Below, piece after piece: positions 27,248 through 35,978 of a stretch of DNA of 64,000 nucleotides. Position 1 is the first letter of the stretch; each line of letters starts with the position of its first letter. Source of the DNA: Jejuia pallidilutea (GTDB lineage Bacteria; Bacteroidota; Bacteroidia; Flavobacteriales; Flavobacteriaceae); contig NZ_PVEO01000003.1 of the NCBI RefSeq assembly GCF_002973595.1, positions 1 to 64,000 of the forward strand. Direction: 5' to 3'. Below the pieces are notes generated by a model. That model did no database searches, was not told the DNA's origin, and was given only the letters and a program-made list of their open reading frames with translations. Position numbers and translations under genes: made by a program.

Positions 27248-27967
27248 TTAATTAAAAACTTGATTAAAAATTTGTAGTGATTTTGGGGTTCTAAAACTGC
27301 CCAAATGTAGTTCAAAATAAAGCAAAATCATATTTAAAAACGATTGTCTTTTTTGTGCATTTATCTTTATTGTATGAAGTGCATCAAATTTTATACCTAA
27401 AAGCTCTTTTAAAAGTATTAAATTTTCTCCTGAAATACTGTATCTCCCATACTCTTTCGTTTGAAAACTTCCATCTTCTAAATTGAAATAGGAAAAATTA
27501 ATTTGTGAAACGTCTGGATAAAAGCCTAGATATTTGGTAAGTTTTAGCAAGAATAATAAGTGAAAATTTGCGTATTCTTTATCTGCATCAAACCATAATA
27601 AGGTGGTTTCTAAGTAGCTGTACAGGGCTTCGTTTTTCTCTTCTTCTTGAAGCGTAGTAGCTAATATTTCAGACAAAAACATTACTACAGAACTTTTTAA
27701 TACATGAGAGTGCAAACTTGTGTATATGGCCGTAGTTTTTACTTCTTTAAGAGTATATAAAGAACGTGTTTTTGTATAATTAAACACTACTTGTATTTGG
27801 GACAATAACTGAAAGTAAGCCACCTTGGTGTTAGATTTCTTAGATTTTAAAACACCGCGAACCAAAAAGCTTATAATACCATGTTCTTGAGTGTAACACT
27901 TAACAATTAGGTCGTTATCCCTATACTTTAGTTTTGATAATACAATGGCATTTGTTGTACTTAGCAT
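27248..27967 (-). CDS. recO: DNA repair protein RecO
   Basis: RecO loads RecA with RecR and anneals single strands. The 239-residue protein begins with the OB-fold motif NAIVLSKLKYRDNDLIVKCY, EHGIISFLVRGVLKSKKSNT (about 6-50), followed by the helical C-terminal domain (FHLLFLLKLTKYLGFYPD about 146-163). The zinc-binding cysteines of some RecO proteins are absent, as in other Bacteroidetes members. Its start overlaps the porZ stop by one base (TAATG), which suggests translational coupling. Confidence 0.92.
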   Translation of the reverse strand: MLSTTNAIVLSKLKYRDNDLIVKCYTQEHGIISFLVRGVLKSKKSNTKVAYFQLLSQIQVVFNYTKTRSLYTLKEVKTTAIYTSLHSHVLKSSVVMFLSEILATTLQEEEKNEALYSYLETTLLWFDADKEYANFHLLFLLKLTKYLGFYPDVSQINFSYFNLEDGSFQTKEYGRYSISGENLILLKELLGIKFDALHTIKINAQKRQSFLNMILLYFELHLGSFRTPKSLQIFNQVFN

Positions 27968-30306
27968 TACCTTACCACCATTAGTTTAAGCACTTTGGTT
28001 TCAAAACTATCTAAATCTGAAAGCATAATGAGGTATACTCCAGAAGCCACCACATTGTTGGCTAGATTTTTACCATTCCAATAGGCTATACCACCATCAA
28101 TTTCTAGATTAAAACCATTATACCTTTGGTTGGTTCTAGATTGGGCTTCGGCCACTAAATTTCCTTCAATATCGGTAATTTTAATGTTTACATTTTCTGG
28201 AAGATCCTTAATTTTTACTTTTTCTTCTACAATATCAAATCCTGGTCTTACTGGGTTAGGATAAACATGAGATGTAGTAAAACCTTCAGTGGTTGATGAA
28301 CTACCTGTTTTAAAAGATACCAATCCCTTTTCTGTGGCTATGTACAATGTACCATTTGATTCATCTAAAGAAATTTCAGAAATATTATTGGAAGGCAAGG
28401 GAGAGTTTTCCTTGGTAAAATGGAAAATAGTTTGTTGTCCATCTGACGAGAAATAAAACAACCCAGAACCAACGGTACCTACCCATTTATTGTTAGAGCC
28501 GTCTACTACAATTTTAGATACAAACTGTTTAAATAAAAGCTCTTTTGCCACACCATCTTCTGAGATAATTATTTCATCTGCGGTTATATTCTCATCTTCA
28601 AAAAACCCTGACGTATTATAAAGTACGCGTAGCCCTTCTATAGTTCCTATCCAGAGTTGGCTACGGTTATCTAAAGCTAGTGTTGTTACATATTCGTGCG
28701 GTAAATTAGCTTCTTTACTTAAATTTTTTATTTTTTGGGAACCACCTTCGTTATTAAAACCAATAACACCAAAACTGTAACTTGCTACCCATTTAGTACC
28801 GTCTCTACCCAATACCAAATCTCTATATCCCAGATTGCTACCTAACTCGTCTGGGACAATGGCAGTGAAATCGTAAGAACGCCATTCTCCATTTGAAGGG
28901 TTATAGGATTTAAGAGGCTTGGGTATAAAGCTTGTTACTGTCCACAGCAACCCATCCTCATCGAATTTTGAGGGTCCTACCCTAATATCAACATAATTGG
29001 GATCTGTTGGTAATACCAAAGACTCTAGACCGCTATTTTCATTATTATATAAAAATGTTGGTACGCCCTCGTTAACCTCTAACAATCCATTAAAAAAAGA
29101 ACTTATAAAAACTTGATTTATATTAAATGGGTTAATTGCAATGCTATTTAAACATTTTGCTTCTAAGGCGTCACTGTAAGGGATATTTAACCAACTGGTA
29201 CCATCAAAATAGCTAAACCCCCGACTGTTTAGCGGATAAGGGTTAAAAAAAAGTGAATACTCACCAAAAGTTACCCATAAGGTATTAGCAAAAGCTTTTA
29301 AGGAAAATGGTGTATTTAACAGAGGCCCATCTGGACGCACTTCCTCAAAACTATCAGTAGCTGAAATTGATGTTTTTAAAACACCAAAATCTCTAGTACC
29401 TATGTAAATATCGTTAGCGTTTATGGTGGCCGAGGTATATCTTGTATTAAATTCTTCAGTAAGATTTACTTTGGCCAACAAGTTAAAGCCTTCACCATAT
29501 ACAAAAACATTTCTATCTGTACTTAATACAAGATTATTATCTACCGCTGTAATGTCTAAAGGCGCACTACTGTATTGAAAAAGGGTTGTTAGTGAGGTGT
29601 TTTCAACTTCATAAATTACTCGGTTACTTGCAGTGGCATACAAGGTATTTGTGAGTGCCTCGATACCTAAAAAATCGCCTGATGTTATAACTTCCCAATT
29701 TTGGAAATCTATTAAATTTGGATTATCTAAAGCGCCTCTTCTAATGCCACTTCCTCTACTGGCTGCATAAATGTAATTATTAAAAATTGTAGTTTGCGCT
29801 ACTTTTATTTGGCTGCCTTGGTCTCCTATAAAAAAGGTGTCTCCAAACTCAAGACGTTCTAAATCGAAAACAGAAATACCGTAGTCTGTGGCGATAAAAA
29901 CTGAGTTTTCAAAAACATTAAAATGATTTATTCTTTTGTTAGAAGCTGGAATGGTTACTTTGTCTAAAATATCAACTACGGTTAATACATTATCATCATT
30001 ATCTAAAACCACCTCAATTAAACCATTCTCATAGCCTATTAATAACAGTCCGTAGGTATTGTTGTAGTGTATTGTAGAAATATTGTCTCCAGACAAACCG
30101 TTAACGGTGGTTATTTGTTCAATATCTTGAGTATTAATATCGTAAGTAAAAACCGCATTTTCAGCGGCTGCATAAATTTTATTATTCCCCTTTACTACAG
30201 AATTAATATTATAATAAGAAAAGTGTCCTTTCCAAAGCGCCGAAAAGTCTTGAGCAAACTGGAGTAATGGAAACAATGCAATAACTAAAAGGATAGTCTT
30301 TTTCAA
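27967..30306 (-). CDS. porZ: Type IX secretion component PorZ
   Basis: The 779-residue protein has a signal peptide (LVIALFPLLQFAQ), two seven-bladed beta-propeller regions (about 20-680, with repeats such as NKIYAAAENAVFTYD, VFIATDYGISVFDLE and SQLWIGTIEGLRVLYN), and a C-terminal sorting-type domain (HVYPNPVRPGFDIVEE to VLKLMVVR). PorZ is part of the cell-surface attachment complex that hands anionic LPS to the sortase PorU. The recO-porZ pairing recurs in Bacteroidetes as far as I know. The start is TTG at 30306 (TTGAAAAAGACT), with no ATG nearby. Confidence 0.88.
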   Translation of the reverse strand: MKKTILLVIALFPLLQFAQDFSALWKGHFSYYNINSVVKGNNKIYAAAENAVFTYDINTQDIEQITTVNGLSGDNISTIHYNNTYGLLLIGYENGLIEVVLDNDDNVLTVVDILDKVTIPASNKRINHFNVFENSVFIATDYGISVFDLERLEFGDTFFIGDQGSQIKVAQTTIFNNYIYAASRGSGIRRGALDNPNLIDFQNWEVITSGDFLGIEALTNTLYATASNRVIYEVENTSLTTLFQYSSAPLDITAVDNNLVLSTDRNVFVYGEGFNLLAKVNLTEEFNTRYTSATINANDIYIGTRDFGVLKTSISATDSFEEVRPDGPLLNTPFSLKAFANTLWVTFGEYSLFFNPYPLNSRGFSYFDGTSWLNIPYSDALEAKCLNSIAINPFNINQVFISSFFNGLLEVNEGVPTFLYNNENSGLESLVLPTDPNYVDIRVGPSKFDEDGLLWTVTSFIPKPLKSYNPSNGEWRSYDFTAIVPDELGSNLGYRDLVLGRDGTKWVASYSFGVIGFNNEGGSQKIKNLSKEANLPHEYVTTLALDNRSQLWIGTIEGLRVLYNTSGFFEDENITADEIIISEDGVAKELLFKQFVSKIVVDGSNNKWVGTVGSGLFYFSSDGQQTIFHFTKENSPLPSNNISEISLDESNGTLYIATEKGLVSFKTGSSSTTEGFTTSHVYPNPVRPGFDIVEEKVKIKDLPENVNIKITDIEGNLVAEAQSRTNQRYNGFNLEIDGGIAYWNGKNLANNVVASGVYLIMLSDLDSFETKVLKLMVVR

Positions 30307-30382
30307 TATAAAATTATTTATTTTTCAAATTGTTTTTATTGTTAAAACGTATTTATCATACTCAGAGTATAATAACACAAAA

Positions 30383-31429
30383 TTATTGATAGCGTAGGCC
30401 TCGATAAAGTTTTTTGTATCTTAATTTTCTGTTCTCTGAAAGATATTGCAACTCCAGCAAGTACCATGACAATACAGAAGCTATTAAAACAAAAAACAAC
30501 AGCAATATACTTACTAAAATAGGATTATAATCATGAAATAAATTGTAATGAACAAAAATTTGAATTAAAGGAAAATGATAAATATAAATACCGTAAGTAA
30601 AATCACCATATTTCCCAAAATTATTTAACCACTTAAAATTATAAGCAACATAAAACACCATAAAACCATATGTAATAGGTTTAAAAATATACGTTGAAAA
30701 AACATATTGTTCTAAAACGAACAAAACTAAACATGGTATTATAAAATAGTGTTTCCATTTAATAAGAAATTCAAAATTTCTGTAATACATTACGCCTGTG
30801 ATAAAAAATGCTAAGGCTCCAGGTAGTTGCTTTGCTATTCTATACATATCCGCATAGTAGAAGTAACTAAAATAAACTACTGAAACCAAATAAATAGAGA
30901 CACTTAAAATATAAATATTTACTTTTTTTGAATCGATTACATAATAAAATAATGGAAGTAATAAATAAAAAGCCTCCTCTATTTTAATAGTCCATAAAGC
31001 TCCATTTACGGCACATATTAGATTTCCTTCAAACACCCCGGGTAAACAAGGTTCAATATAATTTTGAAAAGATAAATTAGCCACTAAATATCTCCAGAAT
31101 TGTTTACTAAAAAAATAATCAGAAAACGCCTCAGTAGATACAGCGCTAAAAAAAATAGCACACAAAAGAATTACAAAAAAGTAAGCGGGCACTATTCTTT
31201 TTATTCTTTTCTTAATGTATACTTTTAGCTTTTTATTGCTTTCGTAGCTTTTAGCTATTAAAAACCCACTAATTATAAAAAAACCATCTATAGCCAAACG
31301 TGTATTAAAAAACTTAAGGTAGGGTTGAAAACTATTTATTTGGCTTAACTCTATTAAGTGAGCAATAGCTACGGTACTTGCGAATACCACTCTTAAAAAG
31401 TCGAAATTATTAGTGTTAATTTTGTTCAA
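30383..31429 (-). CDS. Acyltransferase family 3 membrane protein
   Basis: The 348-residue protein has about ten membrane helices. FDFLRVVFASTVAIAHLIEL (about 9-28) carries the conserved His of acyltransferase-3 (OafA/NodX-type) enzymes. It is followed by INGFFIISGFLIAKSYE-like residues (here DGFFIISGFLIAKSYE, about 49-64), KKRIKRIVPAYFFVI (about 73-87) and a C-terminal YGIYIYHFPLIQ (about 279-290). The family transfers acetyl or other acyl groups to sugars of O-antigen or exopolysaccharide from the cytoplasmic side. The gene stands alone with a TTG start at 31429, and no glycan cluster surrounds it. Confidence 0.85.
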   Translation of the reverse strand: MNKINTNNFDFLRVVFASTVAIAHLIELSQINSFQPYLKFFNTRLAIDGFFIISGFLIAKSYESNKKLKVYIKKRIKRIVPAYFFVILLCAIFFSAVSTEAFSDYFFSKQFWRYLVANLSFQNYIEPCLPGVFEGNLICAVNGALWTIKIEEAFYLLLPLFYYVIDSKKVNIYILSVSIYLVSVVYFSYFYYADMYRIAKQLPGALAFFITGVMYYRNFEFLIKWKHYFIIPCLVLFVLEQYVFSTYIFKPITYGFMVFYVAYNFKWLNNFGKYGDFTYGIYIYHFPLIQIFVHYNLFHDYNPILVSILLLFFVLIASVLSWYLLELQYLSENRKLRYKKLYRGLRYQ

Positions 31430-31520
31430 AACGTTAGCCTAAACAGCTATTTGAGTATCTATTTAGCAACAAATATATTTATAAGTAACGAGTTTTACTT
31501 TAAAATAATATACTTAAAAC

Positions 31521-31556
31521 AAAAAAGCTTCCTATCACAAAATAAGAAGCTTTTTT
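31521..31556 (-). terminator. Terminator after gdhA
   Basis: AAAAAAGCTTC, a 14-base loop and GAAGCTTTTTT form an 11-bp perfect stem, 30 bases after the gdhA stop on the minus strand. Confidence 0.85.
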
Positions 31557-31585
31557 CAACTTAACACTTTAATATATTATACCAT

Positions 31586-32929
31586 TTATACTACACCTTG
31601 AGCCAACATAGCATCTGCTACTTTTACAAACCCTGCAATGTTTGCGCCCTTAACATAATCTATATAACCATCCTCTTCTTTTCCATACTCTGTACAAGAT
31701 TCGTGTATATCGGCCATAATTTCTTTAAGCTTCTTGTCTACTTCTTCTCTCGTCCATTTATAGCGTAAGGAATTTTGTGTCATTTCCAAACCAGAAGTTG
31801 CAACACCTCCTGCATTTGATGCTTTGCCTGGAGCAAATAAAATTTTAGCTTTATGGAACTCTGCTATGGCTTTTTTTGTTGAAGGCATATTTGCGCCTTC
31901 GCTTACACACATACAACCATTTGATAATAGTGCTTTAGCGTCGTCTCCATCGAGTTCATTTTGTGTAGCACATGGTAATGCTATATCACATTTCTCATGC
32001 CAAGGCGTTTTTCCTTTTTCAAACTTTGCATTTGGGTATTCCTCAAGATATTCGCTAATCCTACCTCTTTTTTCGTTTTTAAGCTGCATTACAAACTTTA
32101 GTTTTTCGGCATCAATACCTTCTTCGTCGTAAATGTACCCAGAAGAGTCTGATAATGTAACCACTTTAGCTCCCAATTGAATAGCTTTCTCAGCAGCATA
32201 TTGTGCCACATTCCCAGAACCAGATATTACTACTGTTTTACCCTCAAAACTATCATTTTTAGTTTTCAACATGCTCTCAGCAAAGTAAACAGTACCGTAG
32301 CCTGTAGCTTCTGGTCTAATTAAAGAACCACCCCAAGTTAGCCCTTTACCTGTTAATACTCCAGTAAACTCGTTTCTTAGTTTTCTGTACATACCAAATA
32401 AGAACCCTATTTCTCGCTGCCCAACACCAATATCTCCGGCTGGAATATCTGTATTTGGTCCAATGTGCCTAAAAAGCTCACTCATAAAAGCATGGCAGAA
32501 ACGCATAATTTCATTATCACTTTTGCCTTTAGGATCAAAATCACTACCGCCTTTTCCTCCGCCCATTGGCAAGGTAGTTAGGCTATTTTTAAATACTTGC
32601 TCGAAAGCTAAAAATTTCAAGATACTTGCATTTACTGTTGGGTGGAAACGCAGACCACCTTTGTATGGCCCTATTGCAGAATTCATCTGAATGCGATACC
32701 CTCTATTTACTTGTATCTCACCACTATCATCAACCCAACATACTCTAAATGAAATTAATCGTTCTGGCTCTACCATTCTAAGCAAAACGTTTTTACCATA
32801 GTAAATATCGTGTTGAACAATATATGGAATAACGGTTTCCGCTACTTCTTCAACCGCTTGTAAAAATTCTGGCTCATGAGCATTACGCTCTTTTACCAAA
32901 TCTAAAAACTCTGCAATAATTTTTTCCAT
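31586..32929 (-). CDS. gdhA: Glutamate dehydrogenase (NADP-type)
   Basis: The enzyme interconverts 2-oxoglutarate plus ammonium and glutamate, and is a main ammonium assimilation route. The 447 residues are the standard hexameric (GDH type I) length. PYKGGLRFHPTVN (about 87-99), PMGGGKGGSDFDPKGKSD (about 121-138, with the catalytic Lys) and GPNTDIPAGDIGVGQREIG (about 157-175) are diagnostic. GSGNVAQYAAEKA (about 237-249) is the dinucleotide-binding loop. Start ATG at 32929. A -7-like box TATCTTTG reads on the minus strand at 32976-32983. Confidence 0.96.
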   Translation of the reverse strand: MEKIIAEFLDLVKERNAHEPEFLQAVEEVAETVIPYIVQHDIYYGKNVLLRMVEPERLISFRVCWVDDSGEIQVNRGYRIQMNSAIGPYKGGLRFHPTVNASILKFLAFEQVFKNSLTTLPMGGGKGGSDFDPKGKSDNEIMRFCHAFMSELFRHIGPNTDIPAGDIGVGQREIGFLFGMYRKLRNEFTGVLTGKGLTWGGSLIRPEATGYGTVYFAESMLKTKNDSFEGKTVVISGSGNVAQYAAEKAIQLGAKVVTLSDSSGYIYDEEGIDAEKLKFVMQLKNEKRGRISEYLEEYPNAKFEKGKTPWHEKCDIALPCATQNELDGDDAKALLSNGCMCVSEGANMPSTKKAIAEFHKAKILFAPGKASNAGGVATSGLEMTQNSLRYKWTREEVDKKLKEIMADIHESCTEYGKEEDGYIDYVKGANIAGFVKVADAMLAQGVV

Positions 32930-33062
32930 GCATTAACAAATGTTTAAATTTTAATGAATATACAATTTTGAAGCACAAAGATACGTTATCTTTAAAAATT
33001 ATGAGATTTTTTTTAATATTTCGCAATATGATACGAAAGACAAATGCGCTTTATCAGAATTA

Positions 33063-33093
33063 TTTGGTGGTTCATCGACTTTTTATATATTTG
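33063..33093 (+). promoter_or_regulatory. Canonical Bacteroidetes promoter
   Basis: TTTG (33063-33066), exactly 19 bases, then TATATTTG (33086-33093) reproduces the -33/-7 consensus of the primary sigma factor in this phylum. It is the best promoter match in the window and lies 30 bases before the ATG at 33123. Confidence 0.8.
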
Positions 33094-33122
33094 TTGCGTT
33101 AACGCCTCGAAAATAAAATATT

Positions 33123-33926
33123 ATGATGCTTGACTTTAAACGTTTAGCTCTTATCTTTTGCGTGTTTGCTTTAAGCCAAACAGCATACTCTCAATTAGGC
33201 TTCTCTCACGAAATAGGCGTTATTGCAGGTCCTGTACAATTTAGATCTGACTTTGGTAGTCGCGACGACGAAAAAACAAACTTTGGTAACTCTGGTATTG
33301 GCATTGGCTTAGTGCACTACATAAACTTCTCTTACAGAGCAGACTGTAACTGCTACACAACCGATACGTATTTTAACGACCACTTTAAACTTAGAAACGA
33401 AATTTCTTGGAACAAAACTAAATTAGAGCATTTAGGAAGGTGGACACAACCAGACAGAACAAGCGATAATGCCGATAGGCTTAGAGGGCACACCGGTTAT
33501 GCAAATAATTTAGATATTGGGACTCAGCTAGAGTTTTTTCCTTTAAGTATTAGGTCGTTCCAATCCTATGGTTATGCCATTGCACCTTATGTTAGTTTAG
33601 GGGTGCATTACACCTTTTTTAACCCTGAAGTTATAACAACTTACGATAATGGCACTAATGATGTTGGTAATATTGGAGATCCAAATAATTTTTACTCAAT
33701 TTGGGCACCTGGATCGGTACAACCACTATCTGGCAGCACTTGGTCTATGGTAACTAGTGCTGGTATAAGGTATAAGGTTGGTAGACTTTCTGATATTGTT
33801 GTAGATTTAAGATGGCAATATTACTTTGATGATTGGGTTGACGGTTTAAACCACGATTTAGTTTATAACAAAAACAACGATTGGTTACTGTGGTTAAATA
33901 TAGGCTACATCTACTACCTTAATTAA
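33123..33926 (+). CDS. Outer-membrane protein of the THC0290_0291-like family
   Basis: The 267-residue protein has a signal peptide (ending LSQTAYSQ, about 17-24), then LGFSHEIGVIAGPVQFRSDF (about 26-45), which matches my recollection of the flavobacterial THC0290_0291 family. A CNC motif (RADCNCYT) and a barrel-like C-terminus (VVDLRWQYYFDDW, WLNIGYIYYLN) follow. The product is expected in the outer membrane. No function is known. A strong promoter directly upstream suggests high expression. Confidence 0.6.
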   Translation: MMLDFKRLALIFCVFALSQTAYSQLGFSHEIGVIAGPVQFRSDFGSRDDEKTNFGNSGIGIGLVHYINFSYRADCNCYTTDTYFNDHFKLRNEISWNKTKLEHLGRWTQPDRTSDNADRLRGHTGYANNLDIGTQLEFFPLSIRSFQSYGYAIAPYVSLGVHYTFFNPEVITTYDNGTNDVGNIGDPNNFYSIWAPGSVQPLSGSTWSMVTSAGIRYKVGRLSDIVVDLRWQYYFDDWVDGLNHDLVYNKNNDWLLWLNIGYIYYLN

Positions 33927-33951
33927 AAATTAGTATTCATACACGTTAATT

Positions 33952-34671
33952 TTGGCTAAAAGAACTTTTTTATTCTTTCTAACATCTCTTTTGGTATTTT
34001 CATGTAAAAAGGAAGATGAACTTACTTTTTCTGAGATACAAGTAACCACGAATAACAATACTATAGTAGAAGTTTTTATTCCTAAAGCTACAGGAAACAA
34101 AGCTACCAGTAAAGCCATAAATACAGAAATTGAAAATTTTATAGCCTCTTTACTAGAAATAGGAGAACCTAAAGCAAAAACAAAGCCTTCATCTTTAACC
34201 AAACAAATTGAAGCGTTTAATAGCGAATACACCAATTTTATAAAAGATTTTCCAGAAGTTACACAACTATGGGAAGCACAAATAGATGGTGAAGTTATAT
34301 ATCAATCTAAAGATATTGTAAGTATAGCTATTACCGCCTATTTAAACACTGGTGGCGCACATGGCAATACTAATATTTCTTTTTTAAATTTCGATGCTGC
34401 TACGGGCAAACGCATTTTAAAAGAAAAGCTTATTACAAACACCAAAGCATTTACAAACATTGCCAAAACATATTTTAACGAAGAATTGACGGATAAGTCT
34501 ATACTGTTTGAACCTGAAAGTTTTACACTTCCTGAAAATATTGGGATTTCTGAAGAAGGTATAATTTTACTTTACAATACCTATGAAATTGCCCCTTACG
34601 CCAGTGGAATTATTGAGTTTACCATTCCTTTTGAAAAAATAAAAAACTATTTAATTTTTAATAGCTTTTAA
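33952..34671 (+). CDS. DUF4163/DUF3298 lipoprotein
   Basis: The 239-residue protein starts with TTG and has a lipoprotein signal (FFLTSLLVFSCKKED, Cys at about 17). A DUF4163-like region covers about 25-120, and a DUF3298 domain follows with GGAHGNTNISFLNFD (about 136-150) and YASGIIEFTIPFEKIK near the end. This two-domain layout occurs in RsiV-like proteins and in many Bacteroidetes lipoproteins of unknown role. It follows the barrel gene by 25 bases and is probably co-transcribed. Its 3' end overlaps the convergent DinB gene by 21 bases. Confidence 0.7.
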   Translation: MAKRTFLFFLTSLLVFSCKKEDELTFSEIQVTTNNNTIVEVFIPKATGNKATSKAINTEIENFIASLLEIGEPKAKTKPSSLTKQIEAFNSEYTNFIKDFPEVTQLWEAQIDGEVIYQSKDIVSIAITAYLNTGGAHGNTNISFLNFDAATGKRILKEKLITNTKAFTNIAKTYFNEELTDKSILFEPESFTLPENIGISEEGIILLYNTYEIAPYASGIIEFTIPFEKIKNYLIFNSF

Positions 34672-35115
34672 CAGTGCTAACACATAGCCGTAATGCAACC
34701 CTTCGTGTATGGCGGCAAATTGTAACGCTTCGTCAATATTACTTAATGTGTTGCCTGTGGTAGAAACGGTATATGCATTATACTTTTCAAACACATCATC
34801 GTAATAATCTTCTTTAGTTTTTTCTAATGTTGAAGTTAATAAACCTTTAATTTCATCAACCTCCCCTTGAGACACATCACCATTTGGTTTACTATCCTTT
34901 CTATAGTTGTTAATCATCTCATCAGACAATGATGATTCTAAACCAGACAATTTATAAGCCAATAACTGTTCTGTAACAACTATATGACCAATATTCCAAA
35001 TAATGTTATTATTAAAACCATTAGGAATTTTATTTAACTCTGCTAGTGAATTCGTTTCGATTATTTCTTTAAAAATTTTCCTTGTATTTTCTAAAACCTG
35101 AAATGTAAATTCCAT
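34651..35115 (-). CDS. DinB-fold protein
   Basis: I place the start at the ATG at 35115 (154 residues, MEFTFQVLENTRKIFKE). The longer frame to 35175 crosses the start of the divergent gene. The four-helix DinB pattern is visible: IWNIGHIVVTEQLLAYKLSG (about 38-57) with the first metal His, and AIHEGLHYGYVLALLKAI at the C-terminus with the other His residues (HEGLH). These proteins are putative metal-dependent hydrolases or thiol transferases with unknown substrates. Confidence 0.8.
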   Translation of the reverse strand: MEFTFQVLENTRKIFKEIIETNSLAELNKIPNGFNNNIIWNIGHIVVTEQLLAYKLSGLESSLSDEMINNYRKDSKPNGDVSQGEVDEIKGLLTSTLEKTKEDYYDDVFEKYNAYTVSTTGNTLSNIDEALQFAAIHEGLHYGYVLALLKAIKN

Positions 35116-35173
35116 ATTATGTAAATTTTTTGATAAATATAGTTTTAATTTGTTTTTTGAAACCAATACATCC

Positions 35174-35524
35174 ATGAAAAAAGTATATTATTTAAAGACT
35201 TGCGATACGTGTAGACGAATTTTAAAAGAACTAGACTTGTCTTCTGAATTTGAGTTACAGGATATTAAAAGCGAAGCTATTAGTGTTACGCAGCTAGACG
35301 AAATGAAGGCTCTTGCGGGTAGTTATGAAGCCCTATTTAGTAAACGCTCTCAACTCTACAAGAAAATGAATTTAAAAAATCAAGAGTTAACAGAAAAAGA
35401 CTTTAAAAATTATATTCTAGAGCATTATACATTTTTAAAGCGGCCTGTTATCATTATAGATGATACTATATGTATCGGTAATTCCAAAACAACTATCGAG
35501 AAAGCTAAAGCTACTCTAGGCTAG
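35174..35524 (+). CDS. ArsC/Spx-family thioredoxin-fold protein
   Basis: From the ATG at 35174 the protein is 116 residues, standard for the ArsC/YffB/Spx group. YYLKTCDTCRRILKELDL (about 4-21) carries the CxxC. ELQDIKSEAISVTQLDEM and LFSKRSQLYKKM, then the RPVIIIDDTICIGNSK end (about 95-110), complete the fold. Arsenate reductases need an Arg triad that I cannot confirm, and no arsenic genes are nearby, so a glutaredoxin-like or reductase role is equally possible. It diverges from the DinB gene with a 58-base gap. Confidence 0.8.
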   Translation: MKKVYYLKTCDTCRRILKELDLSSEFELQDIKSEAISVTQLDEMKALAGSYEALFSKRSQLYKKMNLKNQELTEKDFKNYILEHYTFLKRPVIIIDDTICIGNSKTTIEKAKATLG

Positions 35525-35530
35525 TAATAC

Positions 35531-35595
35531 AATGTAGAGGTAGTACATAAAAACAAAAAAGCCTAACATTACTGTTAGACTTTTGCTCCTCAGGC
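35531..35595. repeat. 65-bp direct repeat, copy 1 (distal flank of the GIY-YIG cassette)
   Basis: This copy and 35913-35978 differ by three substitutions and one extra A. Read on the minus strand, the repeat contains the last bases of a tRNA-like acceptor stem, a hairpin terminator and the first six codons of a GIY-YIG gene (MYYLYI). In this copy the frame then stops after four more codons. The start-to-start distance between copies is 382 bp. Confidence 0.85.
35555..35580 (-). terminator. Terminator copy after the GIY-YIG gene
   Basis: On the minus strand GTCTAACA, loop GTAA, TGTTAGGC and six T. It is a near-identical copy of the terminator that follows tRNA-Asn. Confidence 0.75.
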
Positions 35596-35661
35596 GTGTC
35601 CCGTAGCTACGGGAGACCCTCTGATTAATGCCGCACCTGCGGAACTCTAACCAACCGAGCC
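35586..35661 (-). pseudogene. Decayed tRNA-Asn-like sequence
   Basis: On the minus strand, GGCTCGGTTGGTTAGAG, TTAATCAGAGGGTC and GCCTGAGGAG line up with the D arm, 3' anticodon stem and acceptor stem of the intact tRNA-Asn at 35969-36042. The anticodon loop is replaced by a small hairpin (CCGCA-CC-TGCGG, 35631-35642) and the T arm by a perfect 16-bp palindrome (35599-35614, TCCCGTAG and its complement). It cannot fold as a working tRNA. The D-arm part is translated as the C-terminus of the GIY-YIG protein. Confidence 0.75.
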
Positions 35662-35930
35662 AATTTTCCGTTGGGCACAAACTCTTCATCTATTAATTTC
35701 AATAACAACGTCCTGCTTTTTTGCTTTTTCACAAACCGCTCAATTTTTTTGGCATCACCGCGGGTTATGCCCGCTTCAAAAACAGCCTTTAGAACCCATG
35801 GCCTGTATTTTGAGGTATAAGTGTTAAATTTGGATGTGTTGTGTGATTGTAAACGCTTCCATGGTGCTTGTGAAGAACCAACATAAAACCTGTTAAAAGT
35901 TTCCGAATATATAATGTAGAGATAGTACAT
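35625..35930 (-). CDS. Small GIY-YIG nuclease attached to tRNA-Asn
   Basis: The 101-residue protein is a single GIY-YIG domain: YYLYIIYSETFNRFYVGSS (2-20) gives the two signature strands, WKRLQSHN (about 24-31) the catalytic Arg, and DAKKIERFVKKQKSRTLL the following helix with an acidic residue. It is the size of UvrC-N/YhbQ-like stand-alone domains. The last residues KLARLVRVPQVRH are encoded by a tRNA-like sequence. The gene starts right after the terminator of the intact tRNA-Asn and is flanked by 65-bp direct repeats. A homing or mobile role at tRNA genes is suggested by this layout. A DNA-repair or housekeeping role cannot be excluded. Confidence 0.85.
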   Translation of the reverse strand: MYYLYIIYSETFNRFYVGSSQAPWKRLQSHNTSKFNTYTSKYRPWVLKAVFEAGITRGDAKKIERFVKKQKSRTLLLKLIDEEFVPNGKLARLVRVPQVRH

Positions 35931-35978
35931 GAAAACAAAAAAAGCCTAACATTGCTGTTAGACTTTTGCTCCTCAGGC
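35913..35978. repeat. 66-bp direct repeat, copy 2 (proximal flank)
   Basis: This is the partner of 35531-35595. It spans the first six codons of the intact GIY-YIG gene, the tRNA-Asn terminator and the last ten bases of tRNA-Asn. Confidence 0.85.
35937..35963 (-). terminator. Terminator of tRNA-Asn
   Basis: Read on the minus strand, GTCTAACA, loop GCAA, TGTTAGGC (8 bp with one G-T pair) and seven T, a few bases after the tRNA 3' end. Confidence 0.85.

Noticed and set aside
34651-34671. A meaningful antisense overlap of convergent genes (also 48008-48028)
   Set aside because: Both overlaps are 21 bases at gene ends, which is common in compact genomes. No further sign of regulation was seen.
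35625-35930. A UvrC fragment
   Set aside because: The protein is a complete single GIY-YIG domain with its own start and stop, and nothing of the UvrC C-terminal part lies nearby.
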